From: JBDKGH01 sp039798265
GTDB lineage: Bacteria > Bacteroidota > Bacteroidia > Flavobacteriales_D > Sanyastnellaceae
Direction of reading: 5' to 3'
NCBI GenBank assembly: GCA_039798265.1
Contig: JBDKGH010000020.1
Span: 1-38,176 of the forward strand
DNA length: 38,176 nucleotides
Shown here: in pieces, positions 15,469-23,412 of the stretch
Layout: the number at the start of each line of letters is the position of its first letter
Numbering within the stretch: position 1 is the first letter of the stretch
Program-made: the position numbers and the translations under genes
Notes under the pieces: generated by a model
Told to the model about the DNA's origin: nothing
Databases searched by the model: none
What the model saw: only the letters and a program-made list of their open reading frames with translations

Positions 15469-17694
15469 TTTTTCCCCGCCTATTCTCCAACGAAGTCCTA
15501 CATATCCCATGCGGCCAAAGATGGGCGCATAAATGAGAGATGCGTCAAAGATGGCGGACTGTGGATTTTCTGCGCTGATAATTGGGTGATGCTGCATGAA
15601 GTTACCGAGGTTTTCTCCTCCAGCATAAACTTCAAACTTGGTAGAAAAGAAATAAGCTACTTGTGCATTGAATATCCAGTAGGCCGGGGCTTTGGAACTC
15701 ATTTCCAAATGTTCTAAATGCGCTTCGCTAAGAGGAATACGTTGTGTCCCTAACCAACGTGCGGTTGCATCAAATGTCCACTTGGATCCATTGTCTTTTT
15801 CTTTGGTGCTATAACCGAGGTTTGTAAAGAATCGGTGCCGTGCATAAAGCGGTCGATCTAGCAAACCACTGGTGTAAGTCGTTTTTGCGTCGAGGTATCG
15901 ATAGGCAATTCTCCAATCTAATCGTCGAATAGGCGACCACTCAATTTCTGCTTGAAGGTTGGTAGAATAACTTTTTCCTTGAAGTGTATAAAAACTTATT
16001 TTACCTAATGTTTCCCAATCGGCCACAATTTGGTTTTGGAAGGTGGTATAATAAGCATCGAGTGAAAGTTTCGCATCTCTCGAGTTTAAGCGAAACTTGT
16101 GAATGAATACTACCCCAGCATTAGTTGCTTCTTCCATGGGCATGCCATACGGATTTTGGCTGCCGTCGCTCACTATTTCAAGTCGGCGATTGCTCGCTAA
16201 AAACCCTACATTATCCATGATAATATTGGGAGAGCGATAGCCCTTTCCGGCAGAAATTTTTAATGAGGTCATTTCTGTGATGCTCCATCGAGCATGCAAT
16301 CGTGGCGTAGCAAAAAACCCATAGTAGTTATGATAGTCACCACGAAGTCCGGCGATAACAGAAACACGTTCTCCGGGATTCCAAACCCATTCTGTAAAAG
16401 CTCCTGGTACTTGTTCTGTTCTGTTAAACGTAAGGCTATCTAACGATTCTTCATAGTTATCATGGCGATAGCTTACCCCTAGAGTGTACTTGACTTTTTC
16501 ACTAAGGGTAGAAGCAAAGAGAAGGTTGATTAAACCCTCCATTTGTGATCCTGTGTAAAAACGATTTCCGTAGCGTCCACTTTGGTCAACATAATTGAAG
16601 CTTACTTGGCTACCCAAACTAGTGCTGCCATCATCGTTCAATAAATAACCGGTTTTAGCAGAAGCATCAACTCTGGTTGTATTGAGGTGACTTCCCCAAA
16701 TGGTGCTGAGTAGCTCGTTGCTTTCGTTGTAATTGGTTTGGCCGCTAAGGGTATTTACCTGTGTTACTCCAATGCTGTAGTTGCCCCGTAAGCCACCCTC
16801 GCCAACATAGCTCCAATCGTTTCTCGCTACTAGGTTCGTGTAAACAGGGTTGTCTAAAAAAGAGTCGTGATTCATATCCCACCGTTTTTGCGCTGTGGCG
16901 CCGTGCAAAAACAACATGGAATTCCAATGCTCTCCTACTGGTTGGCGGATCGCCGTGTTAAACTCATATCGACCTTGTGAACCCGCGTAAGCATTCACAA
17001 AAACACGCTCCTTCATAGTTGAAGATTTGTGCGCAATGTTGATCTGCCCCGTTATACTTTCATATCCATTGATTACGGATCCAACACCTTTAGAAATGTT
17101 GATGTCTTGTATCCAAGGACCTGGTATATAAGTTAACCCAAAAAGCGATGAAAGCCCGCGCATGGTAGGTATGTTGTCAGACAATATTTGCGTGTACCTT
17201 CCATCTAATCCGAGCATTTTGATTTGTCGCGTACCAGTAATGGCATCAGTAAAGGATGCGTCAACAGAAGCGTTGGTTTCAAAGCTTTCAGACAAGTTGC
17301 AGCAAGCCGCTTTGCACAGTTCTTTTTCAGTGATGGTTTGAAAAGTCTGTGCATCGAGCATTTTTATCGCAGAAGAGTTTGATTCACCCTCAATCACTAC
17401 TTCGGGTCCGTCATTTTCGAATGAAAGCTCAACATTGATCATCTCCTGACCCACATATTGGATAGAGTCCGATGCGTAACCAATCATTATAAAATGAAGC
17501 CAGGATCCCTTTTTTAATTTAGACAGGGAGAATTCACCATGCTCATTGCAAAGCGTTCCCTGATTGGTGGTTTTGCTTACCACCGTGGCGTAAGGTAAAG
17601 GCTCTTGTGTTTCTTTATCTCGAACAATACCCTTTACCTGCGCTGTCATTCCATTTACCCAAATGAAAAGCAGCCCTAATAGGAAAAGGCGCAT
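15457..17694 (-). CDS. TonB-dependent receptor of a metal-handling operon
   Basis: A 745-residue outer-membrane receptor for TonB-powered uptake. After a signal peptide (to about residue 19) comes a CarboxypepD_reg-like domain (about 20-92), then a plug with GTRQIKMLGLDGRYTQILSDN and GSVINGYESITGQIN, then the beta-barrel, ending in a short charged tail. Just before the plug is Cys127-x3-Cys131-Cys132 (ELCKAACCNLSESFETN), a cysteine cluster that may bind metal. It is the last gene of a minus-strand run with an HMA protein and a HYC_CC_PP protein. Its ATG overlaps the HMA stop by one base (TAATG), so the set is co-translated. This context suggests a metal ion or metal chelate as substrate, probably copper or zinc; the metal is an inference. 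Confidence 0.92.
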   Translation of the reverse strand: MRLFLLGLLFIWVNGMTAQVKGIVRDKETQEPLPYATVVSKTTNQGTLCNEHGEFSLSKLKKGSWLHFIMIGYASDSIQYVGQEMINVELSFENDGPEVVIEGESNSSAIKMLDAQTFQTITEKELCKAACCNLSESFETNASVDASFTDAITGTRQIKMLGLDGRYTQILSDNIPTMRGLSSLFGLTYIPGPWIQDINISKGVGSVINGYESITGQINIAHKSSTMKERVFVNAYAGSQGRYEFNTAIRQPVGEHWNSMLFLHGATAQKRWDMNHDSFLDNPVYTNLVARNDWSYVGEGGLRGNYSIGVTQVNTLSGQTNYNESNELLSTIWGSHLNTTRVDASAKTGYLLNDDGSTSLGSQVSFNYVDQSGRYGNRFYTGSQMEGLINLLFASTLSEKVKYTLGVSYRHDNYEESLDSLTFNRTEQVPGAFTEWVWNPGERVSVIAGLRGDYHNYYGFFATPRLHARWSITEMTSLKISAGKGYRSPNIIMDNVGFLASNRRLEIVSDGSQNPYGMPMEEATNAGVVFIHKFRLNSRDAKLSLDAYYTTFQNQIVADWETLGKISFYTLQGKSYSTNLQAEIEWSPIRRLDWRIAYRYLDAKTTYTSGLLDRPLYARHRFFTNLGYSTKEKDNGSKWTFDATARWLGTQRIPLSEAHLEHLEMSSKAPAYWIFNAQVAYFFSTKFEVYAGGENLGNFMQHHPIISAENPQSAIFDASLIYAPIFGRMGYVGLRWRIGGEKSKD

Positions 17695-18086
17695 TATTGT
17701 TTTTTAGGATGTTCTTCGTGATGCTCTTCCTCTTCTTCTTCGCCGTGATTGTGCGTGTGCTCACGGTAATTGCAGCAGCTATGAATTTTAGCGTACTTTT
17801 CATCGGGAGCCTTGCTAAGCGAAGTATCGTGACCGACATTGTTGATTAGAAAATGAATTTGTTCAATGCTAATCTTTGCGGGTACGTAAGTAACGGTGAG
17901 CTGGTGAGTGGAGAGTTTGTAGTCGGCATTTTTTACTCCCTTCACATCAACGGCTTTCAGAATGCGCTCTTTGCACATTTCACAAACACCTGAAACCTCG
18001 AAGGTGGTGGTGACTGGTTTTTTGCTCTGGGCAAAAAGAGTGGTGGAAAATAGGATTCCTATGAATAGAATGATGGCGTTTTTCAT
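17694..18086 (-). CDS. Exported heavy-metal-associated (HMA) domain protein with His/Glu-rich tail
   Basis: A 130-residue periplasmic metal-binding protein. A signal peptide (MKNAIILFIGILFSTTLFAQ) precedes an HMA fold whose metal loop is GVCEMCKER (Cys35, Cys38). The tail has Cys104-Cys105 and a His/Glu-rich stretch (HTHNHGEEEEEEHHEEH), which would add soft and borderline metal sites. It overlaps the TonB receptor start and follows the HYC_CC_PP gene, so it probably hands a metal between the receptor and the periplasm or acts as a scavenger. Copper or zinc are the likely ligands. Confidence 0.9.
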   Translation of the reverse strand: MKNAIILFIGILFSTTLFAQSKKPVTTTFEVSGVCEMCKERILKAVDVKGVKNADYKLSTHQLTVTYVPAKISIEQIHFLINNVGHDTSLSKAPDEKYAKIHSCCNYREHTHNHGEEEEEEHHEEHPKKQ

Positions 18087-18152
18087 GGTGTAATTTTTTT
18101 AAATAAAAAGAAATGAATGGAGGTGCAAAAACACCCCAATTTACACACCTGA

Positions 18153-18548
18153 TTACGCGTACAAAATAGGAGACTGAAATAGAATATAAGCCGGCCTGCT
18201 CAAAGGAGGCGGTCTGTTTTCTTCCATAAAAACAGGGCTGGCAGCAGTGAGAGAAAGAACGGAGTAGATGGTTTTTACATGATGATTTTCTTCTACGATC
18301 TCAGAATTAAAGTGGAAAAAACTTCCCGTGTGTTCATCGTCCGTTTGGAAAGAATAATTTTCATCGCTGCAACAACTACTGTGTACTTCATCTGCATCGT
18401 GATTATGCTCATGAGGACAGCAGGAATGCTCGTGCTGAAGAAGACTAAAATGCTTGAGATTAGACCCACAATAATGCAAGTGAATATGCACCCCAATAGA
18501 GAGAAGCGCATAGACTGTTGCGGCTATATAAAGGATCCAACGTTTCAT
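18153..18548 (-). CDS. HYC_CC_PP family small membrane/exported protein
   Basis: A 131-residue protein with one N-terminal hydrophobic segment and the three landmarks of the HYC_CC_PP family: HLHYCG (His25-Tyr26-Cys27), two CC pairs (43-44 in HSCCPHEH, 59-60 in SSCCSDE) and RPPPL near residue 112. The middle is packed with His, Asp and Cys, strongly suggesting metal binding. In Bacteroidota such genes stand next to HMA and TonB receptor genes, as here. The precise role is unknown. It starts 22 nt after the pgm stop and has its own -7 box. Confidence 0.88.
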   Translation of the reverse strand: MKRWILYIAATVYALLSIGVHIHLHYCGSNLKHFSLLQHEHSCCPHEHNHDADEVHSSCCSDENYSFQTDDEHTGSFFHFNSEIVEENHHVKTIYSVLSLTAASPVFMEENRPPPLSRPAYILFQSPILYA

Positions 18549-18556
18549 TACTTCCT

Positions 18557-18564
18557 CAAAGATA
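18557..18564 (-). promoter_or_regulatory. -7 promoter element for the HYC_CC_PP-HMA-TonB operon
   Basis: On the minus strand TATCTTTG, a perfect TAnnTTTG, ends 8 nt before the ATG at 18548. It lies between the pgm stop and the next gene, so the metal genes can be transcribed separately from rfbD-pgm. The -33 element is not convincing. Confidence 0.5.
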
Positions 18565-18569
18565 GCAGA

Positions 18570-20309
18570 TTATACTCCAAGTTCAGTTTTTATCTGATCC
18601 ATTCTTTGGTTAATCAAGGAAACTTGTTCGTTGTATAGTTCAGGCCCCTTGAACTCTTCACACATGGAAAAGTAGAATTTTATTTTTGGCTCTGTTCCGC
18701 TAGGACGGGCGGAAATTTTGCTTTTATCCTCTAAAACGAATTGCAAAACATTTGATTGAGGTAAATCGAAAGGCTTTACACTTTGATCTTTGAGGTTGGT
18801 AATGGTCGAATATTCTACATCGATTACTTCCTTTACCGCAACACCACCGAGGAAGGCAGGCGGATTGGAGCGCAATTGAGCCATCATATTTTTGATTTGC
18901 TGCACGCCGTCGAGACCCTTGATGGTAATTGACAAGAGCTGTTCGTGGTAAAGGCCAAACTGTTGATAGATCTCCATAAGTAAATCCCACAATGTTCTGT
19001 TATGGTAAGAACACCAGGCGGCCACTTCACTCATCACTACAGCTGAGAGTACGGCATCTTTATCGCGTACAAATTCTCCAACGAGGTATCCGTAACTTTC
19101 CTCACCGCCTCCGACAAAAATTTCTTTTCCCTCGCGTTCACCCATTACGCCCGCAATGTATTTGAAGCCAGTGAGGGTGTGATAGCAGTTTACCCCGAAA
19201 GCCTTAGCCATGTCCTCGATCAAGTCGGTAGTTACTATTGTTTTGGCTACGTAATGATTGGGCAAAAGAGCGGCTTTGTTTTTTAGTTGCATCAATTGGT
19301 AGTACACCAACAGGCTTCCGGTTTGATTGCCATTGAGAAGAACAAGTTTTCCTTCGTTATTACGAACGGCGAGCCCAACTCGGTCAGCATCCGGATCTGT
19401 TCCCAATACGAGATCAGCACCGAGGTCTTCGGCTTTTTTAAGGGCGAGTGCTAGCGCCTCGTGCTCTTCCGGGTTGGGTGATTTTACTGTTGGAAAATTA
19501 CCATCAGGAACGGCCTGTTCCTCAACAATGGATACGTGCTGAAATCCAAGCGAGTTCAACGCTTTGGGTACCATACTAATTCCCGATCCGTGGATCGAAG
19601 TGTAGACAATTTTCAGGTTATTCGCCGCTTTGATTTCTTCTTTTGCGTGAATAATACTATTGAGTTTATCGAGGTATGCTTCTTCTACTTTCGATGAAAT
19701 GGTATGTATGAGCGCGTTGTTGCCATTGAAATTGACGTCTGCAACATTTTCTATTTTGCGAACTTCGGCGATGATCCCTTTGTCATGCGGAGGTAATACC
19801 TGTGCGCCATCTTGCCAATATACTTTGTAACCGTTGTATTCAGGCGGGTTGTGTGAGGCCGTTACAACTATTCCTGCTTGACAACCCAATTCGCGCACAG
19901 CAAAAGAGAGCAGCGGTGTGGGACGTAGTTCGCTGAAGAGGTGAACATGAATACCATTGGCGGAGAGTACGTCGGCAGCAGTTTTTGCGAAAAAAGGAGA
20001 GTTGTTTCGCGAGTCGTAGGCAATAGCAACGGCTGTAGCTTGATGGGGGAATTGACTTTTAATGTAATTCGCCAGGCCCTGTGTAGCCATTCCTACGGTG
20101 TATTTGTTCATGCGCATAGAGCCGACACCCATTACACCGCGTAGTCCTCCGGTACCGAACTCTAAATCGCTATAAAAGGCCTCTAATAAGCCTTTCGGAT
20201 CATTGGCCAATAAGTTCTCTATTTCATTTCGTGTGGCTTCGTCTACAGCGTCACACAACCATGATTGTGCTTTTTTGGTGGCGTTATCAGTCAGTTCAAT
20301 CGTGCTCAT
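18570..20309 (-). CDS. Phosphoglucomutase/phosphomannomutase family protein
   Basis: Alpha-D-phosphohexomutase interconverting hexose 1- and 6-phosphates. The 579-residue protein has the phosphoserine loop TASHNPPEYNGYK (Ser152), the metal loop GTDPDADR (Asp305, Asp307, Asp309), the sugar-binding GGGEESYGYLVG and the C-terminal phosphate loop RPSGTEPKIKFYF. The long form is typical of the Bacteroidota phospho-sugar mutase. Whether glucose or mannose is preferred cannot be told. Its start overlaps rfbD by 14 nt, so it is the second gene of that operon and probably supplies sugar phosphates for surface glycan synthesis. Confidence 0.95.
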   Translation of the reverse strand: MSTIELTDNATKKAQSWLCDAVDEATRNEIENLLANDPKGLLEAFYSDLEFGTGGLRGVMGVGSMRMNKYTVGMATQGLANYIKSQFPHQATAVAIAYDSRNNSPFFAKTAADVLSANGIHVHLFSELRPTPLLSFAVRELGCQAGIVVTASHNPPEYNGYKVYWQDGAQVLPPHDKGIIAEVRKIENVADVNFNGNNALIHTISSKVEEAYLDKLNSIIHAKEEIKAANNLKIVYTSIHGSGISMVPKALNSLGFQHVSIVEEQAVPDGNFPTVKSPNPEEHEALALALKKAEDLGADLVLGTDPDADRVGLAVRNNEGKLVLLNGNQTGSLLVYYQLMQLKNKAALLPNHYVAKTIVTTDLIEDMAKAFGVNCYHTLTGFKYIAGVMGEREGKEIFVGGGEESYGYLVGEFVRDKDAVLSAVVMSEVAAWCSYHNRTLWDLLMEIYQQFGLYHEQLLSITIKGLDGVQQIKNMMAQLRSNPPAFLGGVAVKEVIDVEYSTITNLKDQSVKPFDLPQSNVLQFVLEDKSKISARPSGTEPKIKFYFSMCEEFKGPELYNEQVSLINQRMDQIKTELGV

Positions 20310-21195
20310 GTTCTATCATCTCATTATGTATACAGGCCAGTACTCCTTCTTTCCATGAGAGTATCTCAAGGCCTGTTGTCTTTTCGAATTTAGTGCTATT
20401 TAGTTTGGAAAAAACAGGACGTTTAGCTTTGGTCGGAAACTCCGAGGAAGAAACGGGAATAACCGGAACTTCCATGTTTTTGTTGAGCATAATTTCTCGA
20501 GCAAAATCATACCAGCTGACCTGTCCGTGCTGAGAGTAGTGGTAAATTCCTGATTCGAATTTCAACTCTTTGTTCCAGCATTTTTCTAACCACGAGATTA
20601 AGTCGTAGGCTAAGTGGCGCGCATAGGTGGGCGCCCCAATTTGATCGTTCACCACTTTCAAATATCCGTTTTCAAGAGCTAAACGAGTCATGGTTTTGAA
20701 AAAGTTTTTTCCAAAACAACTGTAAAGCCAAGAGGTGCGTACGATAGCATAATCGCCGCCATTATTCTCGATTGCTTTTTCACCCGCTAATTTACTTCTG
20801 CCATAGGCCGAAATAGGAGCAACAGGATCCGTTTCGGTGTAAGGTTTTTTGCTGTTGCCATCAAACACATAATCTGTAGAAATGTGAAGGAGTATGGATC
20901 CACTATTCTTGCACGCCTTGGCAAGAATTCCAGGCGCGATGCCATTAATGAGCGTAGCTTTTTCCTCTTCGTCCTCTGCTTTTTCTACGTTGGTATAGGC
21001 AGCGCAATTCAATACTGCGTAGGGCTGTAAATCGGTTAGAGTGCGAATCACTTCCGATTCATTGGTAATGTCCAGTTCTTCTTTTGAGAAAAAATGAAAA
21101 CGAAAATCTTGAAACACGGACTGAAGTGCCTGAATGTCCGTACCTAGTTGACCTAGCGAACCAGTGACAATAATATTGGGTTGTTCAGAATGCAT
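20296..21195 (-). CDS. rfbD: dTDP-4-dehydrorhamnose reductase
   Basis: Last step of dTDP-L-rhamnose synthesis (NAD(P)H reduction). The 299-residue SDR protein has the nucleotide loop TGSLGQLG (residues 11-18), STDYVFDG (106-113) and the catalytic Tyr131-x3-Lys135 (SAYGRSKLAGE). rfbA, rfbB and rfbC are not adjacent, so either they are elsewhere or this reductase acts on a related dTDP-sugar. It is the first gene of the minus-strand run and sits behind a good promoter with a 10-nt leader. Confidence 0.9.
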   Translation of the reverse strand: MHSEQPNIIVTGSLGQLGTDIQALQSVFQDFRFHFFSKEELDITNESEVIRTLTDLQPYAVLNCAAYTNVEKAEDEEEKATLINGIAPGILAKACKNSGSILLHISTDYVFDGNSKKPYTETDPVAPISAYGRSKLAGEKAIENNGGDYAIVRTSWLYSCFGKNFFKTMTRLALENGYLKVVNDQIGAPTYARHLAYDLISWLEKCWNKELKFESGIYHYSQHGQVSWYDFAREIMLNKNMEVPVIPVSSSEFPTKAKRPVFSKLNSTKFEKTTGLEILSWKEGVLACIHNEMIEHEHD

Positions 21196-21205
21196 ATTAG
21201 GTGTG

Positions 21206-21236
21206 CGAAGGTAGAGCCCGAGATCAATTGTACCAA
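21206..21236 (-). promoter_or_regulatory. Promoter of rfbD-pgm
   Basis: On the minus strand, TTG at 21236-21234, a 20-nt spacer and TACCTTCG at 21213-21206, followed by 10 nt to the rfbD ATG. Confidence 0.6.
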
Positions 21237-21318
21237 TTTCGTTAAGATATTTGTGAATCAGAAATTAATGTTAAGCCTGTGGCACAATGATTGAGCCCGC
21301 CCATTAAAACAACCAACC

Positions 21319-22029
21319 ATGAAACGAATTTTTACTCTTTGCGCTTTAGTGTTATTCAGCACCATTGTTGTTGCACAGGCCGCCAATCGTCGAAGAGCGT
21401 CTTTCGGGGTGGGTATTCAGGTGGCTCAACCGCTTGATCGGTTTTCAGAGTTGTATGATGGTTTTCCTGCGGGATTTCAGGCCAATTTGAGTGTTCCGCT
21501 TCATAATAGCCCGTTTGAACTGGGTGTTGCGGCCGCATGGAATTCAATGGGCAGTCAATCGGAACAGGTAAGCGTATGGGTAGCACAAGATGAAGCGGGC
21601 GATGATATCTATGAAACAGGCGAAATGGACATCAATAGCAATGTTTATCGCTATCAAGTGTTAGCGCGCTTTCGCCCTTTTGATAGAGGTTTTCAGATTT
21701 ATGCTGACGCTATTGCTGGAGTGCAGTCTTTTTCTACCAATACAATCATTACGCTGGATAGTAATAACTCTACCACCAATACCGATCAGAGCGTCAACGA
21801 ACATCGCGATTTTACAGCACATTATGGTTGGGCTGGAGGTGTGCGTGTTGGTTTAAATTCTACCCTTTTTATTGAGGGAAGATTTGAGCAGATTCGCGGA
21901 GGTATGGCTAAATATGTAGATCGCAACAGCATTGAGGTCAACCAAAATAACAATTCGATCCAATTCAACACACTGCAATCACAAACGAATATGTACACCT
22001 ATCAATTGGGTGTAACGCTGTTATTTTAA
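21319..22029 (+). CDS. Outer membrane beta-barrel protein
   Basis: A 236-residue exported protein with signal peptide MKRIFTLCALVLFSTIVVAQA. The remainder alternates hydrophobic and polar residues in short strands (for example VYRYQVLARFRPF, GVRVGLNSTLFIEGRFEQI) and ends in a strand with terminal Phe (TYQLGVTLLF), as OMP-assembly substrates do. About eight to ten strands would fit an OmpX/PorT-like small barrel. No catalytic motif is visible; function unknown. It is convergent with the MacB-type gene, 7 nt away, with no terminator between. Confidence 0.82.
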   Translation: MKRIFTLCALVLFSTIVVAQAANRRRASFGVGIQVAQPLDRFSELYDGFPAGFQANLSVPLHNSPFELGVAAAWNSMGSQSEQVSVWVAQDEAGDDIYETGEMDINSNVYRYQVLARFRPFDRGFQIYADAIAGVQSFSTNTIITLDSNNSTTNTDQSVNEHRDFTAHYGWAGGVRVGLNSTLFIEGRFEQIRGGMAKYVDRNSIEVNQNNNSIQFNTLQSQTNMYTYQLGVTLLF

Positions 22030-22036
22030 GCTGGGA

Positions 22037-23287
22037 TTATTTTGAACGCATCGCGTCCACGGGGCTGAGTTTGGCCGCATTGAGCGCGGGTATAAAGCCG
22101 GATACCACGCCTACCACCGAGGCAATGCCTAGGCCCATGAGAATACGAGAAAAAGGCAGAATGAAATTGAAGTCGATGGCCGCACTCAAACCCCAAGTAA
22201 GCAATTTTACTAAGATCAGTCCAAATGCGCCTCCAATGAGGCAAAGAGCAATGCTCTCAAATAAAAACTGAAACAGGATAAAGTAGTTTTTTGCCCCGAG
22301 TGATTTTTGAATTCCAATAATGTTTGTGCGCTCTTTTACGGAAACAAACATGATATTGGCAATACTAAAAGCGCCCACCAAAATGGCAAAAATACCGATG
22401 ATCATTCCGGCAATATTGAATACCCCAATGATGCTATCTACTATGCCTGAAATCATAGATGATTCAATAATCGAAAAGTCATTTTTCTGACGAGGGGTAA
22501 TGCCTCGTATTTCTCTGAACAAGGATAAAACCTCGCTTTTCATTTCCGCATTACTTACTCCCGTGGGGGCTTTTACAATGATTTTGGTGTCTTCGTTTCG
22601 AAGATCAATGAGCCGTGTGGCAAAACCAATGGGAGTAAATACAGCACCATCAAGCCCCGACCCAAACAATGAAGCGCCCTCTTTTTTCAGCACACCAATG
22701 ACTTCTACTTTTAACCCACCGACTTTTATTTCTTTACCAATCGCCTGCTCTGATCCAAAAAGTTGTTGGGCCACGGTGTTTCCAATGATGGCCAGGTTAC
22801 GCCCGCCTTCGCATTCTATGGGCGAAAAGTATCGGCCGCTGGCTATATCTAGGTGAATAGTCTGATTGTATTGGTAAGAAATTCCCGCAAGGCCCGCACC
22901 ATCTACATAGTTGTTTTTGTACTCCGCAGTTAACGAAGTAGCGCCTTCAAAGGCCACCGCAGCGCTCGAGGGCAACCTGTCCACAAGCTCATTCATGTCG
23001 TCAACTGAAGGCTGACGGCGACTCATGTATTTCCACCAGGCATACTCTTCGTCGCCTTCTTCGGGAGCCATGGGCCATTTTTGGATAAACAGGATATCGG
23101 ATCCAATCATATCCAAACTGTCTTTCATATCGGCCTCCATGCTGTCCACTACGCTTAAAACGAAAATGATGGAGAAAATACCTATCGTAACTCCAAGCAG
23201 GGACAGGAAGGTGCGTAGCTTGTTCACCACTAAGGCCTGCCAGGCAAAGGATAAACTTTCTGATATGAGTCGGAGGAATAAACGCAT
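22037..23287 (-). CDS. MacB/FtsX-type ABC transporter permease
   Basis: Permease of the type VII (MacB-like) ABC family: four transmembrane helices with a large periplasmic domain between helix 1 and 2. The N-terminus (ESLSFAWQALVVNKLRTFLSLLGVTIGIFSIIFVLS) is the standard opening, and the C-terminal three helices carry GIFAILVGAFSIANIMFVSVKERTNIIGIQKSLGA. The frame stays open 16 codons further up, but a TACCTTCG box lies inside that extension, so the ATG at 23287 is the better start (416 residues). The cognate ATPase is not adjacent. Substrate unknown; family members export peptides or lipoproteins. Confidence 0.9.
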   Translation of the reverse strand: MRLFLRLISESLSFAWQALVVNKLRTFLSLLGVTIGIFSIIFVLSVVDSMEADMKDSLDMIGSDILFIQKWPMAPEEGDEEYAWWKYMSRRQPSVDDMNELVDRLPSSAAVAFEGATSLTAEYKNNYVDGAGLAGISYQYNQTIHLDIASGRYFSPIECEGGRNLAIIGNTVAQQLFGSEQAIGKEIKVGGLKVEVIGVLKKEGASLFGSGLDGAVFTPIGFATRLIDLRNEDTKIIVKAPTGVSNAEMKSEVLSLFREIRGITPRQKNDFSIIESSMISGIVDSIIGVFNIAGMIIGIFAILVGAFSIANIMFVSVKERTNIIGIQKSLGAKNYFILFQFLFESIALCLIGGAFGLILVKLLTWGLSAAIDFNFILPFSRILMGLGIASVVGVVSGFIPALNAAKLSPVDAMRSK

Positions 23288-23299
23288 GATTGTTCTGCA

Positions 23300-23307
23300 C
23301 GAAGGTA
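23300..23307 (-). promoter_or_regulatory. -7 promoter element of MacB-type permease gene
   Basis: On the minus strand TACCTTCG (one mismatch to TAnnTTTG) ends 12 nt before the ATG at 23287. It supports the shorter start. Confidence 0.5.
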
Positions 23308-23363
23308 AGATGAAGATGTAACTTAGACGCTTCATTGTGATGAGCGGTTGAAGTATAATTTTT

Positions 23364-23391
23364 TTGCTTCAACTGAGTTATATGACCTTTG
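23364..23391 (+). promoter_or_regulatory. Promoter of the SprA-like gene
   Basis: TTG at 23364-23366, 17-nt spacer, then GACCTTTG at 23384-23391 (two mismatches at the TA of TAnnTTTG). The TTG start codon follows 21 nt later. Confidence 0.4.
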
Positions 23392-23412
23392 CCTGCCTTT
23401 TGCCCTTAACCC

